Positions 8,535 to 16,616 of a DNA stretch of 64,000 nt are shown in pieces; positions within the stretch are counted from its first letter, which is position 1; each line of letters starts with the position of its first letter. The stretch spans positions 151,583-215,582 of the forward strand of contig JADJVL010000010.1 of NCBI GenBank assembly GCA_016710635.1. Direction: 5' to 3'. The translations under genes and the position numbers were made by a program. A model generated the notes under the pieces. It had not been told where the DNA came from and did not search any database. It saw only the letters and a list, made by a program, of their open reading frames with translations. Source of the stretch: Holophagaceae bacterium. GTDB lineage: Bacteria; Acidobacteriota; Holophagae; Holophagales; Holophagaceae.

Positions 8535-10445
8535 ATGCCGCTCTCGCACTTCCAGCTGCTCACCACCTGCTCGGAGGATCAGCTCCAGCGCATCTGCGAC
8601 CGGCGCCGGCTGCCAATTCCGACCCGCTGGGAGGATGGTCCCGAGGGGCGCAAGCGCCTCCTCAAGACCATGGCCTTCCACCTGGAGGACAACCGCCACC
8701 TGACGGACATCCTCGCGGACCTCAAAAGCCCGGTCCTGCTGGCCTTGAAGCACCTGTCGGTGGCAGGCTCCCAGCCCTCGGCCGCGCTGGCGCAGGAACT
8801 GATGGACCTGGGCCTGGCCCTGCCCAAGGACGGAGAGCTCGTCGTCCCGGAACGCGTGGCGGACGCCCTGGAGGATTTCGACGAGGGCGCCCTCAGCTTC
8901 CAGTCGGCGGGGGAGGTCGCGCTGCAGCAGACCCAGCCCTTTGGGTTCTCCCTGGCCCTCTCCTCCGTCCTGCTCCGCTGCGTGGGCGGCATCCGCGTCC
9001 TGAAGGGCGGCCTGCCCGCCAAGAAGGAGCTGCATCAGCTTCTTCACCGCAACGCCCTCCTGAAGGAGGACCAGGACGCCACCCTGCTCTTCACCCTTCT
9101 GCACCGGCTCGGCCTCCTCTGGAGCCGGGAAGGCCGGGTGGACACGCTGCTTCCCGCCGTACTCTCCCACCCGCCCCGGTGGGTCGCCGAACGGGCCTTC
9201 GCCTCGCTGCTCGAGCACGACCTCAAGGCCTGGGGCATGCCTCCCGCCGAGGATCGCCACTTCCTCATGCAGCACCTCCTGGAGCGCCGGGGCCAGACCC
9301 TGGCGGTCCAGCCCTTCCTGGCCTTCCTCAGGACCCTCCACACCCTGGACGAAGCCCGGACCGCGGAGGTCTTCCTCCCCTTCCTGAAGCGCATGGGCCT
9401 CATCGCCATGGACGCTGCCGGCAGCCACCTGGCCCTCACGGAGCACGGCGAGGCCCTCGCCCACGAGTACCTGCTGCGGGACCACGCCGGGACCGAAGCC
9501 CACTGGCAGCCGATGGACCACGAGGCGGCCCTGGTCCTGCAGCCGAACCTGGAGGTGCTGACGCCCCTCCTGCAGAATCCCCACCGGCTGCTGCGGCTTG
9601 CGCAAGTGGCCGAGATCGAGGCCCTGGATGCCATGGCCACCTTCCGGGTCGGCCACGACACGCTGGTGCGGGCCCTCGACATGGGCGTGGGCCTCGAGGA
9701 TCTCCGGGTCCGCCTCAGCGAGCGTGCCTCGGGCCCTCTGCCCCAACCCCTCGTCCAGCTCTTTGACGACCTCTCCGCCCGCGTGGGCGAGGTCGAGGTC
9801 GAGCAGGGCGCCCGCCTGGTGCGAGCCCGCAGCGCCTCCCTGGCCGAAGAGCTCCGGCTGCGGCCCGAGCTGGCCCAGCTCCGCCTCGTCCCCATCTCCG
9901 ACACGGTGATGGAGGTCCGTGGCCAGGGCAACGCCTTCGCCCTGCTGAAGGCCGCTGGATTCCTGCCCAAGCCCGCACGCTTCCTACCGGTGAGCCTGGA
10001 CGGCGACGAGGACCTCTATCTCTGGGCCTTGGCGGCCTTGGCCTTCGTGGACGAGAAGGGCATGGCCCACCACCTGGAACCCGTGCGGACCATGGTGCGG
10101 GCGGCCCTGCAGAAACTCCACGACGAGGACGCGAATCTCTATCAGGAGATCCAGAAGCGCATCCCCATGCTGCACATGGGTTCCGCCCAGGGCCCCGAGG
10201 AGACCCAGCGCATCCTGGAATACGCCGGCAGCCACACCCTCATGGTGGAACTGACCTACCTGCCGCCCGCAGCCCACCGCACCCAGCTCCGCCGGGTCAC
10301 TCCGCGGGAGGTGGACGGCGACCATCTGCAGGCCTTCTGCCACCTCCACCAGGAAGAGATGGCCTTCCGGCTTTCCCGCATCCAGGGCGTGCGTCTCCTC
10401 AATGAGCGAGGCTGGACCCCCGGGGCCCATTCCGCAGCGGGCTAG
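8535..10445 (+). CDS. Helicase-associated (XPB N-terminal-like) protein with C-terminal WYL-like domain
   Basis: A 636-residue protein without a helicase motor. Residues about 325-480 match the helicase-associated domain found at the N-terminus of bacterial XPB (ALVLQPNLEVLTP, then PLPQPLVQLFDDLSARVGEVEVE). The last ~60 residues (VELTYLPPAAHRTQLRRVTP through LQAFCHLHQEEMAFRLSRIQ) look like a WYL ligand- or nucleic-acid-sensing domain. Related proteins are often found with XPB, which is encoded in the same window about 4.5 kb away. A role as partner or regulator of a repair helicase is inference. Confidence 0.72.
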   Translation: MPLSHFQLLTTCSEDQLQRICDRRRLPIPTRWEDGPEGRKRLLKTMAFHLEDNRHLTDILADLKSPVLLALKHLSVAGSQPSAALAQELMDLGLALPKDGELVVPERVADALEDFDEGALSFQSAGEVALQQTQPFGFSLALSSVLLRCVGGIRVLKGGLPAKKELHQLLHRNALLKEDQDATLLFTLLHRLGLLWSREGRVDTLLPAVLSHPPRWVAERAFASLLEHDLKAWGMPPAEDRHFLMQHLLERRGQTLAVQPFLAFLRTLHTLDEARTAEVFLPFLKRMGLIAMDAAGSHLALTEHGEALAHEYLLRDHAGTEAHWQPMDHEAALVLQPNLEVLTPLLQNPHRLLRLAQVAEIEALDAMATFRVGHDTLVRALDMGVGLEDLRVRLSERASGPLPQPLVQLFDDLSARVGEVEVEQGARLVRARSASLAEELRLRPELAQLRLVPISDTVMEVRGQGNAFALLKAAGFLPKPARFLPVSLDGDEDLYLWALAALAFVDEKGMAHHLEPVRTMVRAALQKLHDEDANLYQEIQKRIPMLHMGSAQGPEETQRILEYAGSHTLMVELTYLPPAAHRTQLRRVTPREVDGDHLQAFCHLHQEEMAFRLSRIQGVRLLNERGWTPGAHSAAG

Positions 10446-10465
10446 CAGATCCGGTCATGAAAGCG

Positions 10466-10491
10466 CAAAGGCCGGGTCACCCCGGCCTTTG
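10466..10491. terminator. Intrinsic-type hairpin between convergent genes
   Basis: An 11-bp perfect GC-rich stem, arms 10466-10476 and 10481-10491, loop TCAC. AAA and TTT form the outer part of the stem, so it can act in both directions. It lies between the 3' ends of the plus-strand WYL-type gene and the minus-strand anti-sigma-like gene. Confidence 0.65.
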
Positions 10492-10509
10492 TCCTATCCC
10501 GAAATGAGT

Positions 10510-11103
10510 TCAGCGCTGGTTCTTCACCTGGGTGGTTCCTGATGGGGCCGGCACGACGCCGCGCTCCACCGGAATGACGGGGTAGGCGTCCAGGCGCTTC
10601 GACTTGCCTTTGCCGTTCTTCGCCTCGGCGGCGGTGGCGGCCTTGGCGGGCTGGGGCGCCGAGGCCAGCTGCAGGGCCTGGCCCGCCTGGCCGGTGGAAT
10701 GTTCGCGTCCGCGCTGGATCTCCGCATCGGAGGCATCCTTGGCGTGACGCTGCTTTTCCTCCATCTGCTGGACGGCGGCGGCAGCCTGGTCGGCCTTGTG
10801 CTTCTGCTGGACGCCCCACGCGCCGAGCCCCGAGAGGGCGAGGGCGATGGGCAGACCGGCGGCGGCAAGCAGCCACCCGGAACGGTGGCGGGAAGTGTTC
10901 CGCCGGCGCTGGGCTTCCGTCCTCAGCTTCTCCGCCAGGGCCACAAGTTCCGGAGTGGGCTTGGCTCCGAAGAAATTGGAGGGGTTGTGCGTCCCCCCGT
11001 GGATCGAGGCCGATGCCGAATACCCCAGGAGTTCCGCGAGTTCCGCCCGGAGCTCCTTGTCCTCGGGGGACTCGAAGCGACGAACGGGTTCAGGCCATGG
11101 CAT
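10510..11103 (-). CDS. Probable anti-sigma factor, single-pass membrane protein
   Basis: A 197-residue protein with one transmembrane helix near residues 75-95 (GWLLAAAGLPIALALSGLGAWG). The N-terminal part is acidic/basic and presumably cytoplasmic; the helix is followed by a coiled-coil-prone segment (AAAAVQQMEEKQRHAKDASD) and a basic tail. It overlaps the 3' end of the sigma-factor gene by 14 bp, the usual arrangement for sigma/anti-sigma pairs. No zinc-binding HxxxCxxC anti-sigma motif is present, so the assignment rests on context and topology. It could instead be an unrelated membrane protein. Confidence 0.5.
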   Translation of the reverse strand: MPWPEPVRRFESPEDKELRAELAELLGYSASASIHGGTHNPSNFFGAKPTPELVALAEKLRTEAQRRRNTSRHRSGWLLAAAGLPIALALSGLGAWGVQQKHKADQAAAAVQQMEEKQRHAKDASDAEIQRGREHSTGQAGQALQLASAPQPAKAATAAEAKNGKGKSKRLDAYPVIPVERGVVPAPSGTTQVKNQR

Positions 11104-11608
11104 GGATGCCTCCAGGATTGATCTGCTCGCGAAGCTGGAGCTTGGCGCGGTGGATTCGGGTTTTCACGGTGGCTTCTGGAATGCTGAGGATCTCAGCGAT
11201 TTCCTTGATGGATAGGCCTTCCACGACGAAGAGCCAGAGGGCCTCGCGGAAAGTCGGGGACAGGAGCTGCATGCGTTCCCGGACTTCCCGGTTGAGCATG
11301 GCGTCGTCGGCTTCGGCCCTCCGCCCGGGCTCCATGACGGATTCCAGGCTGATGTTCTGGTTTTTCATGGGCCGGCGCTCGGTGAGGGCCAAGGTCCTCA
11401 CGGTGCCGTACACGAAGGCTGTCGGGTGCTCCGGAGGGATCTCCCGCTGCATCAGGATCACGAAGGCTTCCTGGGCGATGTCCTCTGGGTAGATTGCGCC
11501 GTAACGCCTGGCATAGCTTACGAGCCGCGGATAGAGCTCCGCGAAGGCGGCATGGAAGTCCGCCGGGGCACCGAAGGGTGTGTTTTCCAAGGATCTTTCG
11601 GGCTGCAT
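11090..11608 (-). CDS. RNA polymerase sigma factor, ECF/sigma-70 family
   Basis: A 172-residue sigma factor. Region 2 is visible at about residues 20-60 (FAELYPRLVSYARRYGAI then DIAQEAFVILMQ). Region 4 with its helix-turn-helix is at about 120-165 (LSPTFREALWLFVVEG, LSIKEIAEILSIPEATVKTR, IHRAKLQLRE). It would direct RNA polymerase to a small regulon under control of the overlapping downstream membrane protein. The gene is divergent from the uracil-DNA glycosylase gene, with 62 bp between the starts. Confidence 0.88.
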   Translation of the reverse strand: MQPERSLENTPFGAPADFHAAFAELYPRLVSYARRYGAIYPEDIAQEAFVILMQREIPPEHPTAFVYGTVRTLALTERRPMKNQNISLESVMEPGRRAEADDAMLNREVRERMQLLSPTFREALWLFVVEGLSIKEIAEILSIPEATVKTRIHRAKLQLREQINPGGIHAMA

Positions 11609-11658
11609 GCGTGCCTCGTCGCAACTGGGATGCCCAGGCGTGAGGGAAGGTTCCCCAT

Positions 11659-11664
11659 TAGTCT
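11659..11664 (+). promoter_or_regulatory. -10-like TAGTCT box, probable leaderless promoter
   Basis: TAGTCT ends 6 nt before the ATG of the uracil-DNA glycosylase gene, which would put the transcription start at the A of the start codon. No Shine-Dalgarno sequence is present. The same spacing recurs at 25337 and 27067. Confidence 0.45.
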
Positions 11665-11670
11665 AGTTCA

Positions 11671-12504
11671 ATGAGCGATCCGCGGCAGGCCTGGCGCGAC
11701 ACCCTGAAAGACCTCGGGGTGATGGGGCTCGTGCCCGAACCCGCGGACCCCGGTCCCCGGCCCGCCGTGCTGGACCAGGGCCCGCCAGCCGCCCGAGCCC
11801 GGCCCACGGCCCCTCGCCCCCTCCCCACGGCGCCAACCCAGGCCTCGCCTGCCCCGCCATTGCAGCCAGCCCCTCGGGAATACGCGCCTCCCACAGGCCC
11901 GGAGGCTTGTCCAGAACCTGAAGCCGTGGCCACGGCGGCCACCCTGGTCGAGTTGGAGTCGCGCATCCAGGGCTGCCTCGCCTGCCCCCTGGGGCCTGGC
12001 CGCCTACGCTTCGTCTTCGGGGAAGGCGACCCCGCCGCCCGCCTGATGTTCATCGGCGAAGGCCCGGGAAGGGACGAGGACCTGCAGGGGCGGCCCTTCG
12101 TGGGCAAGGCCGGCGAACTGCTGGACCGGATGATCGGTGCCATCGGCCTCGCCCGGGAGCAGGTCTACATCGCCAACATCGTGAAGTGCCGACCCCCGGA
12201 CAACCGGGTGCCCACGGGCCCGGAGGCCGCCGCCTGCCTGGGCTACCTCCGGCGCCAGATCGAACTGATCCGGCCGGGCGTCATCGTCACCCTCGGCGCG
12301 ACGCCCCTGCGGGAGCTGGTGGGCGAAAGCGCGGGGATCACCAAGATCCGTGGCCAGTGGCGGCGGGTACGCGTCGGGGACCGGGACATCCCCGTGATGC
12401 CAACCTTTCATCCCGCCTACGTGCTGCGGCAGTACACGCCGGAAGTCCGGAAGTCCGTCTGGGAGGACCTGAAGGCCGCCAAGGCCTGGCTGGAACGGGA
12501 CTGA
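11671..12504 (+). CDS. Uracil-DNA glycosylase, family 4 (iron-sulfur)
   Basis: A 277-residue enzyme that removes uracil from DNA in base excision repair. Residues about 30-85 form a Pro/Ala-rich linker; the catalytic domain follows. Four cysteines at C102, C105 (GCLACP), C173 (VKCRPPDN) and C189 (AAACL) fit the family-4 Fe-S cluster. Family motifs GEGPGRDEDLQGRPFVG and PTFHPAYVLR are clear. The start at 11671 has no Shine-Dalgarno sequence but sits 6 nt after a -10-like box, which suggests a leaderless transcript. Confidence 0.93.
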   Translation: MSDPRQAWRDTLKDLGVMGLVPEPADPGPRPAVLDQGPPAARARPTAPRPLPTAPTQASPAPPLQPAPREYAPPTGPEACPEPEAVATAATLVELESRIQGCLACPLGPGRLRFVFGEGDPAARLMFIGEGPGRDEDLQGRPFVGKAGELLDRMIGAIGLAREQVYIANIVKCRPPDNRVPTGPEAAACLGYLRRQIELIRPGVIVTLGATPLRELVGESAGITKIRGQWRRVRVGDRDIPVMPTFHPAYVLRQYTPEVRKSVWEDLKAAKAWLERD

Positions 12505-12510
12505 CGCCTA

Positions 12511-12600
12511 ACGAGGGGGACCGCCGGCTCCCCTTGGTCGCTCTGCGTCCCCCTCGTGCTCCCCGCACGACGCCCGGGCCGAGCCCGGCCGCCGCGCCTG
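12511..12600 (+). repeat. Hairpin repeat family 2, copy 1
   Basis: It starts with an inverted repeat ACGAGGGGGAC (12511-12521) and GTCCCCCTCGT (12547-12557). The segment between them ends in GGTCGCTCTGC, as in the copy at 56276. A second hairpin with a short loop follows (CCGGGC-CGA-GCCCGG, about 12574-12588); its stem sequence differs from copy 2 although the GGGC-YGA-GCCC core is shared. The copy lies between two plus-strand genes. Confidence 0.75.
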
Positions 12601-12608
12601 ATGCGAGT

Positions 12609-12614
12609 TAGACT
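12609..12614 (+). promoter_or_regulatory. -10-like TAGACT box upstream of lapB-like gene
   Basis: TAGACT lies 31 nt ahead of the chosen ATG at 12646, which has GGAG at 12636 as ribosome binding site. The box matches the TANACT pattern seen before several genes here. No convincing -35 is visible. Confidence 0.35.
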
Positions 12615-12645
12615 TCAAGACAACGATGCGAACGGCGGAGTCCCC

Positions 12646-14022
12646 ATGTCCGGAATGAAGCTCATCAATTTCATCTTCGTGCTGCTGATGGCCGGGGTCG
12701 TCATCGCCCTGGGCAACCTCTACCTGGTCAACTACGACCTCTTCAACCGCCAGGTGGTCTTCTATGGCGACCGGCACATCCGCGTATGGGCGCTGGTGCT
12801 GGTGAGCGTGGGCATCGGCTTCTTCGTGAACCTGCTTTACAACAGCGTGGTGGCGCTCCGGGGCCTGGTCACCGGCCTCAACGCCTCCGCCGCCACCCGC
12901 GTGGGCAAGCGTGTCAGCGGCCACATGGCCGAGGCGCGGGAGCTGATGAGCCACGGCCTCTACGCGGAAGCCAAGGGCGTGCTCGCGGCGGTGCTGGAGG
13001 AACGGGCCGACCACCAGGGTGCCAGCATTCTGCTCGGGGAAGTGTTCATGAAGCTCGGCGACACGGAGGGCGCCGTGAAGCACATGGAAGCCTACTGCCT
13101 GGCCAAGCCCGACAACATGGAGGCCCGCTACCAGCTGGCGGAGGCGTTGCTGGCGAACCGCAGCAGTGACGCCGCCGTGGCCGTCCTCAAGAAGATCGCC
13201 GCCGACCGTCCAAAACAGTCGCTCCGGGCCTGGCGGCGCCTGCGAGCCCTGCACACGGACGCCCAGCGCTGGGACGAGGCCCTGGAAGCCCATCGCAAGC
13301 TGAACCAATATTTCAGCACCGAAATGGGGACCGGGGAGAAGGCCCAGGGTTCGGCCCTCCTCTACATGGTCGGCCTGGGCAAAGTGGAAGCGGACCAGTA
13401 CAAGGAGGCCATCCAGTCCTTCCAGCAGGTGCTCAAGGAGGACTCGGGCTTTCTGCCGGCCCAGCTGGCCCTGGGCCGCTGCATGGTGCTCCAAGACCAG
13501 GAGCAGCAGGGCGTGGAGATCTGGCTCGAAGGCTTCCGGAAGACCGGCGAAGGCACCTTCCTGCAGGAGATCGAGGACTACTTCATCCAGATCGGCAAGC
13601 CCGACGATGGCCTCGCCGTCCTGGAGCGCGTGGCCTCCACCACCGAGCACGCCACCACCGCCAAGTTCTTCCTCGGCAAGATGCTCTACCGCCTGGAGAT
13701 CCTGGACCGCGCCCTGGATCAGTTCATGGAGGTGCGCAGCCAGGTGGTCTATTCGCCGATCCTGTTCTTCTTCATGGCCAAGATCCACGCCCGCCGCGGG
13801 CGCAACGACCAGGCGATGAACGAGTACCGCCAGCTCCTGCGCAACCTGGGCGTCCTCAAGCTGCGCTTCGAATGCAGCGTGTGCGGCCACCGCAGCCAGG
13901 ACTACGTGGACCGCTGCGAAGGCTGCTCCAGCTGGAACAGCGTCCACTTCATGTTCAAGGAAAGCGATCTGCCGGAGCTGCCCAGGCCCACGGAGACGGG
14001 GAGCTGGATGGCCATGGCCTGA
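12646..14022 (+). CDS. LapA-LapB-like fusion: membrane-anchored TPR protein with rubredoxin-like zinc tail
   Basis: A 458-residue protein. The first ~70 residues contain two hydrophobic helices with a short polar link (INFIFVLLMAGVVIALGNLY; WALVLVSVGIGFFVNLLY), resembling LapA. TPR repeats follow (about 95-400), and the C-terminus has two CxxC motifs (CSVCGHRS, CEGCSSWN), the metal-binding rubredoxin-like domain of LapB/YciM. In E. coli, LapB controls lipopolysaccharide synthesis through FtsH and LpxC, and lapA and lapB are adjacent genes. Here the two parts appear in one chain. LpxC control is inferred from the family only. Confidence 0.82.
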   Translation: MSGMKLINFIFVLLMAGVVIALGNLYLVNYDLFNRQVVFYGDRHIRVWALVLVSVGIGFFVNLLYNSVVALRGLVTGLNASAATRVGKRVSGHMAEARELMSHGLYAEAKGVLAAVLEERADHQGASILLGEVFMKLGDTEGAVKHMEAYCLAKPDNMEARYQLAEALLANRSSDAAVAVLKKIAADRPKQSLRAWRRLRALHTDAQRWDEALEAHRKLNQYFSTEMGTGEKAQGSALLYMVGLGKVEADQYKEAIQSFQQVLKEDSGFLPAQLALGRCMVLQDQEQQGVEIWLEGFRKTGEGTFLQEIEDYFIQIGKPDDGLAVLERVASTTEHATTAKFFLGKMLYRLEILDRALDQFMEVRSQVVYSPILFFFMAKIHARRGRNDQAMNEYRQLLRNLGVLKLRFECSVCGHRSQDYVDRCEGCSSWNSVHFMFKESDLPELPRPTETGSWMAMA

Positions 14023-14078
14023 GGACGGCCCGAAGCTTCGATGCAGCTCACTACGGGGTCCTGCACTTGATCTTGACC

Positions 14079-14168
14079 TTGACCTTGGAAAGGCACTCTC
14101 AAGAACAAGGGTTCGCGTCCTGTGCGAACCCTTGTTCTTGAGAGTGCGAGCTAGCGAAGCGCGCAAGG
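14079..14168 (+). repeat. Hairpin repeat family 1, copy B (apex type II)
   Basis: Perfect 24-bp stem, arms 14093-14116 and 14124-14147, loop GTCCTGT. The left flank has TTGACCTT, which is directly doubled at 14073-14084. The right flank is AGCGAAGCGCGCAAGG. The apex GGTTCGC/GCGAACC is shared with copies C and E2 while the lower stem is not. It lies 70 nt beyond the lapB-like stop, in the same orientation. Confidence 0.88.
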
Positions 14169-14235
14169 CGCATCGACAAGAATTCCGCGAGGCCACAAAG
14201 ATCGGGCGCCAGGATGAGGTCTTGCTGTAAGGACC

Positions 14236-15210
14236 CTACCCTTCCGTCTTCGGCCACCGCACCGCATAGATCATCCGCTCCAGATTGCGGTTGAAGGGGC
14301 TCCAGCGCCCGTCGCCGCACTCCCGGATGGCCCGGAACATCACCTCCAGCTTGCCGTCCAGGTCGTCGAGGTAGTGCACCAGGAGCGCTTCGGGCGTCTT
14401 GGGCAGCACCGGCGAGCCGTATTCGAGCCGGCCGTGGTGGCTCAGGACGATGTGCAGGAGCTGCAGGCGCAGCTCCTCGGGGAAGTCCGGGATCCGCGCG
14501 GCTTCCCGCTGGATCCACTGGGCCTCCATGGAAATGTGGCCGATGAGGTTGCCTTCGTCGGTGTAGCCAAAGGAGCGCTGGTAGCTGAGTTCGGCGGTCT
14601 TGCCCACGTCGTGGAGGAACACGCCCGCCAGCACCAGGTCCCGGTTCAGGCCGGAATAATGGGCGCAGGCCTTTTCCGCCATGCCGAGGATCGACAGGGT
14701 GTGCTCCAGGAGACCGCCCAGGTAGACGTGGTGCATGGACTTCGCCGCCGGGGCTTTGGCGAAAGCGGCCCGCAACGCCGCGTCCTCGATGAAGAGGGCC
14801 GTGAGCAGCCGCCGGATCCAGGGATCGCGGAGGGAGGCGATGACCGCGTCCAGCTCCGCGAGCATCTCCGGCACCGGCCGAGTGCTGACGGGAAAGAAGC
14901 GCGCGAAGTCGCCGACTTCGGAATCCTCGGCGTGGCGGACCTTGTCCAGCCGCAGCTGCGGCCGTCCGTTGTAGGCGCCCGCGCTGCCCTTCACCCACAG
15001 GAAGGCGTCGGCGGCGATGCGGTCCGGATCGCCTTCCACCGCACGGACATCCCAGAGAAAGGCCTTGATGTCCCCGCTCGCATCTGAAAGTTTCAGCTCC
15101 AGGTATTCGCTTCCCTTGGCACTCACCTTGTAAGCCGCCTCCTGGGCGAGGAGGAAGCCCGCGAAGGCCTCGCCCTCCTTCAGGGCTTTCAGGAAGGGCT
15201 GCTCGGCCAT
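14236..15210 (-). CDS. 3'-5' exoribonuclease, YhaM-like (OB-fold plus HD domain)
   Basis: A 324-residue protein. Residues ~15-110 form an OB-fold nucleic-acid-binding domain (YLELKLSDASGDIKAFLW). Residues ~150-300 are an HD phosphohydrolase domain with HHVYLGGLLEHTLSIL and VFLHDVGKTAEL supplying the metal ligands. This is the architecture of the YhaM/CBF1 family, which trims RNA (and DNA) 3' ends. The ATG at 15210 was chosen because the open frame upstream is the shadow of the S4-protein gene. Confidence 0.85.
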   Translation of the reverse strand: MAEQPFLKALKEGEAFAGFLLAQEAAYKVSAKGSEYLELKLSDASGDIKAFLWDVRAVEGDPDRIAADAFLWVKGSAGAYNGRPQLRLDKVRHAEDSEVGDFARFFPVSTRPVPEMLAELDAVIASLRDPWIRRLLTALFIEDAALRAAFAKAPAAKSMHHVYLGGLLEHTLSILGMAEKACAHYSGLNRDLVLAGVFLHDVGKTAELSYQRSFGYTDEGNLIGHISMEAQWIQREAARIPDFPEELRLQLLHIVLSHHGRLEYGSPVLPKTPEALLVHYLDDLDGKLEVMFRAIRECGDGRWSPFNRNLERMIYAVRWPKTEG

Positions 15211-15238
15211 GGACGCCTCGAGGATTGGGACTAGGGAA

Positions 15239-15556
15239 TCAGTGATCCAGGGGCTTCTTGGGCACGCTGAAGGAGGGCTCGTCCCAGCCGTCATCCACCA
15301 GGAGCTTCCGCTCCTCCAGCAGCTCCACGTAGGACCACTGCTCGGCCTTGGCCACGTTGCCTTCGGGCATGCCGAGGACGCGGACCCTGAGCATGCGGTT
15401 GTAGATGGGGAACTGGAGCTCGTCCCCGGCGGCAACTTCCGCGGAAGCCTTCTTCGGGGCGCCGTTCACCCGGACCATGCCCGCATCGCAGAGCTCGCGG
15501 GCGAGCTCCCGCCGCTTGAGCAGGTGGGTCTTCTTCAGGAAGGCGTCGAGCCGCAC
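15239..15556 (-). CDS. S4-domain RNA-binding protein (RqcP/HslR-like)
   Basis: A 105-residue protein whose first ~60 residues are an S4 RNA-binding domain (RLDAFLKKTHLLKRRELARE, VRVNGAPKKASAEVAAGDEL). Stand-alone S4 proteins of this size include Hsp15/HslR and RqcP, which act on 50S subunits with stalled nascent chains. The start codon is GTG with a GAGGAG ribosome binding site seven bases upstream. The exoribonuclease gene follows on the same strand after 28 bp, so both may serve RNA quality control. Confidence 0.8.
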   Translation of the reverse strand: MRLDAFLKKTHLLKRRELARELCDAGMVRVNGAPKKASAEVAAGDELQFPIYNRMLRVRVLGMPEGNVAKAEQWSYVELLEERKLLVDDGWDEPSFSVPKKPLDH

Positions 15557-15596
15557 GATTCACTCCTCTGCCTCGGACCTGGGGGAAGCCCAGGCC

Positions 15597-16604
15597 TCAG
15601 CCTTCCAGGATCTTGTCCTTGGCGACGAGGAAGCGCACATTGGCGCGGACCCGCAACCCCTGCATGTACTGCTCGATGGCGTTCTGGGCCTTGGGCTCCT
15701 GGAGCTTCTCCAGGATCTTGTCCTTAACCTCGGCGAAAGGCCGGGCGCCGTCGATCTGGGCGTCGATGAGCTGAATAAAGGAGGTGTCCTTGTCCGAGTC
15801 CAGGGGTCCGGCCACCTGGCCCGGCTTCAGGCCGTAAGCGGCCTTCTCCAGGTCCGGACGGAGCAGTCCTTTGTCCATCCACCCCAGATCGCCGCCGGTG
15901 GTCCTGCTGAGGCTTTCAGAGTGCTGCTTGACCAGTTCTTCGAAGCTCGAGCCTTTGGCGATCTCGGCCCGCACCAGGTCCACCTTGGCCTTCGCGGCCT
16001 GCTGCTCCGCCGGCGTGCCGCCCTTGGGGATGACCAGCTCGCGGATCCGCAGCCGGCTGGGCACCTTGTACTCGTCCTTGTGGTCCTCGTAGTAGGCGCG
16101 TAGCTCCTGGTCCTCGATGGCCACCTTCGAGAACACCTCCCGGCGCAAGACCTCCTGCTGGAGGATCCCCTGCTTCTGGCGCTTTGTGTACTCCGCGAGG
16201 CCGATGCCGGCGGAGCCGCGCAAGGCGCGCTCCAGGTCGGCGTCCGTGGGCAGGTTGTTCTGCTTTTTGATGTCCTCGATGACGGACTTGAGGTAGTCGT
16301 CCGGAATCCGGATGCCCAGGTCATCGGCCTTGTCCTGCACGAGGAAGGCGTCGATGAGCCCCTGGAGGGTCTTCTCCCGGGCCTCCCGCAGCTTCTCGTC
16401 GAGCTCCTTGCCGGAGAACTGCCGGTACAGGGCCGCATTCTCCTGCTCCACCGCCTGCTGGAAATGGCGGCGGGAGATGATGTGCGCGTTGACGATCACC
16501 AGCACCTCCTCCCTGACCTCGACCGCCGGCAGGGCCGGGTCGCCGGCCTGAAGACCCGGAGGGACCAGGAGGAGGGCGGGCAGGAGGAGGCGCGGGATCG
16601 TCAT
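15597..16604 (-). CDS. Periplasmic peptidyl-prolyl isomerase, SurA-like parvulin
   Basis: A 335-residue exported protein with signal peptide MTIPRLLLPALLLVPPGLQAG. A SurA N-terminal chaperone region (VLVIVNAHIISRRHFQQAVE onward, residues ~30-170) is followed by a parvulin-type PpiC domain (RLRIRELVIPKGG ... GDLGWMDKGLLRPDLEKAAY). It would fold outer-membrane proteins in the periplasm. It follows the second isomerase gene by 12 bp, so the two form an operon. Confidence 0.9.
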   Translation of the reverse strand: MTIPRLLLPALLLVPPGLQAGDPALPAVEVREEVLVIVNAHIISRRHFQQAVEQENAALYRQFSGKELDEKLREAREKTLQGLIDAFLVQDKADDLGIRIPDDYLKSVIEDIKKQNNLPTDADLERALRGSAGIGLAEYTKRQKQGILQQEVLRREVFSKVAIEDQELRAYYEDHKDEYKVPSRLRIRELVIPKGGTPAEQQAAKAKVDLVRAEIAKGSSFEELVKQHSESLSRTTGGDLGWMDKGLLRPDLEKAAYGLKPGQVAGPLDSDKDTSFIQLIDAQIDGARPFAEVKDKILEKLQEPKAQNAIEQYMQGLRVRANVRFLVAKDKILEG

Positions 16605-16616
16605 GACGGCAGCCTA

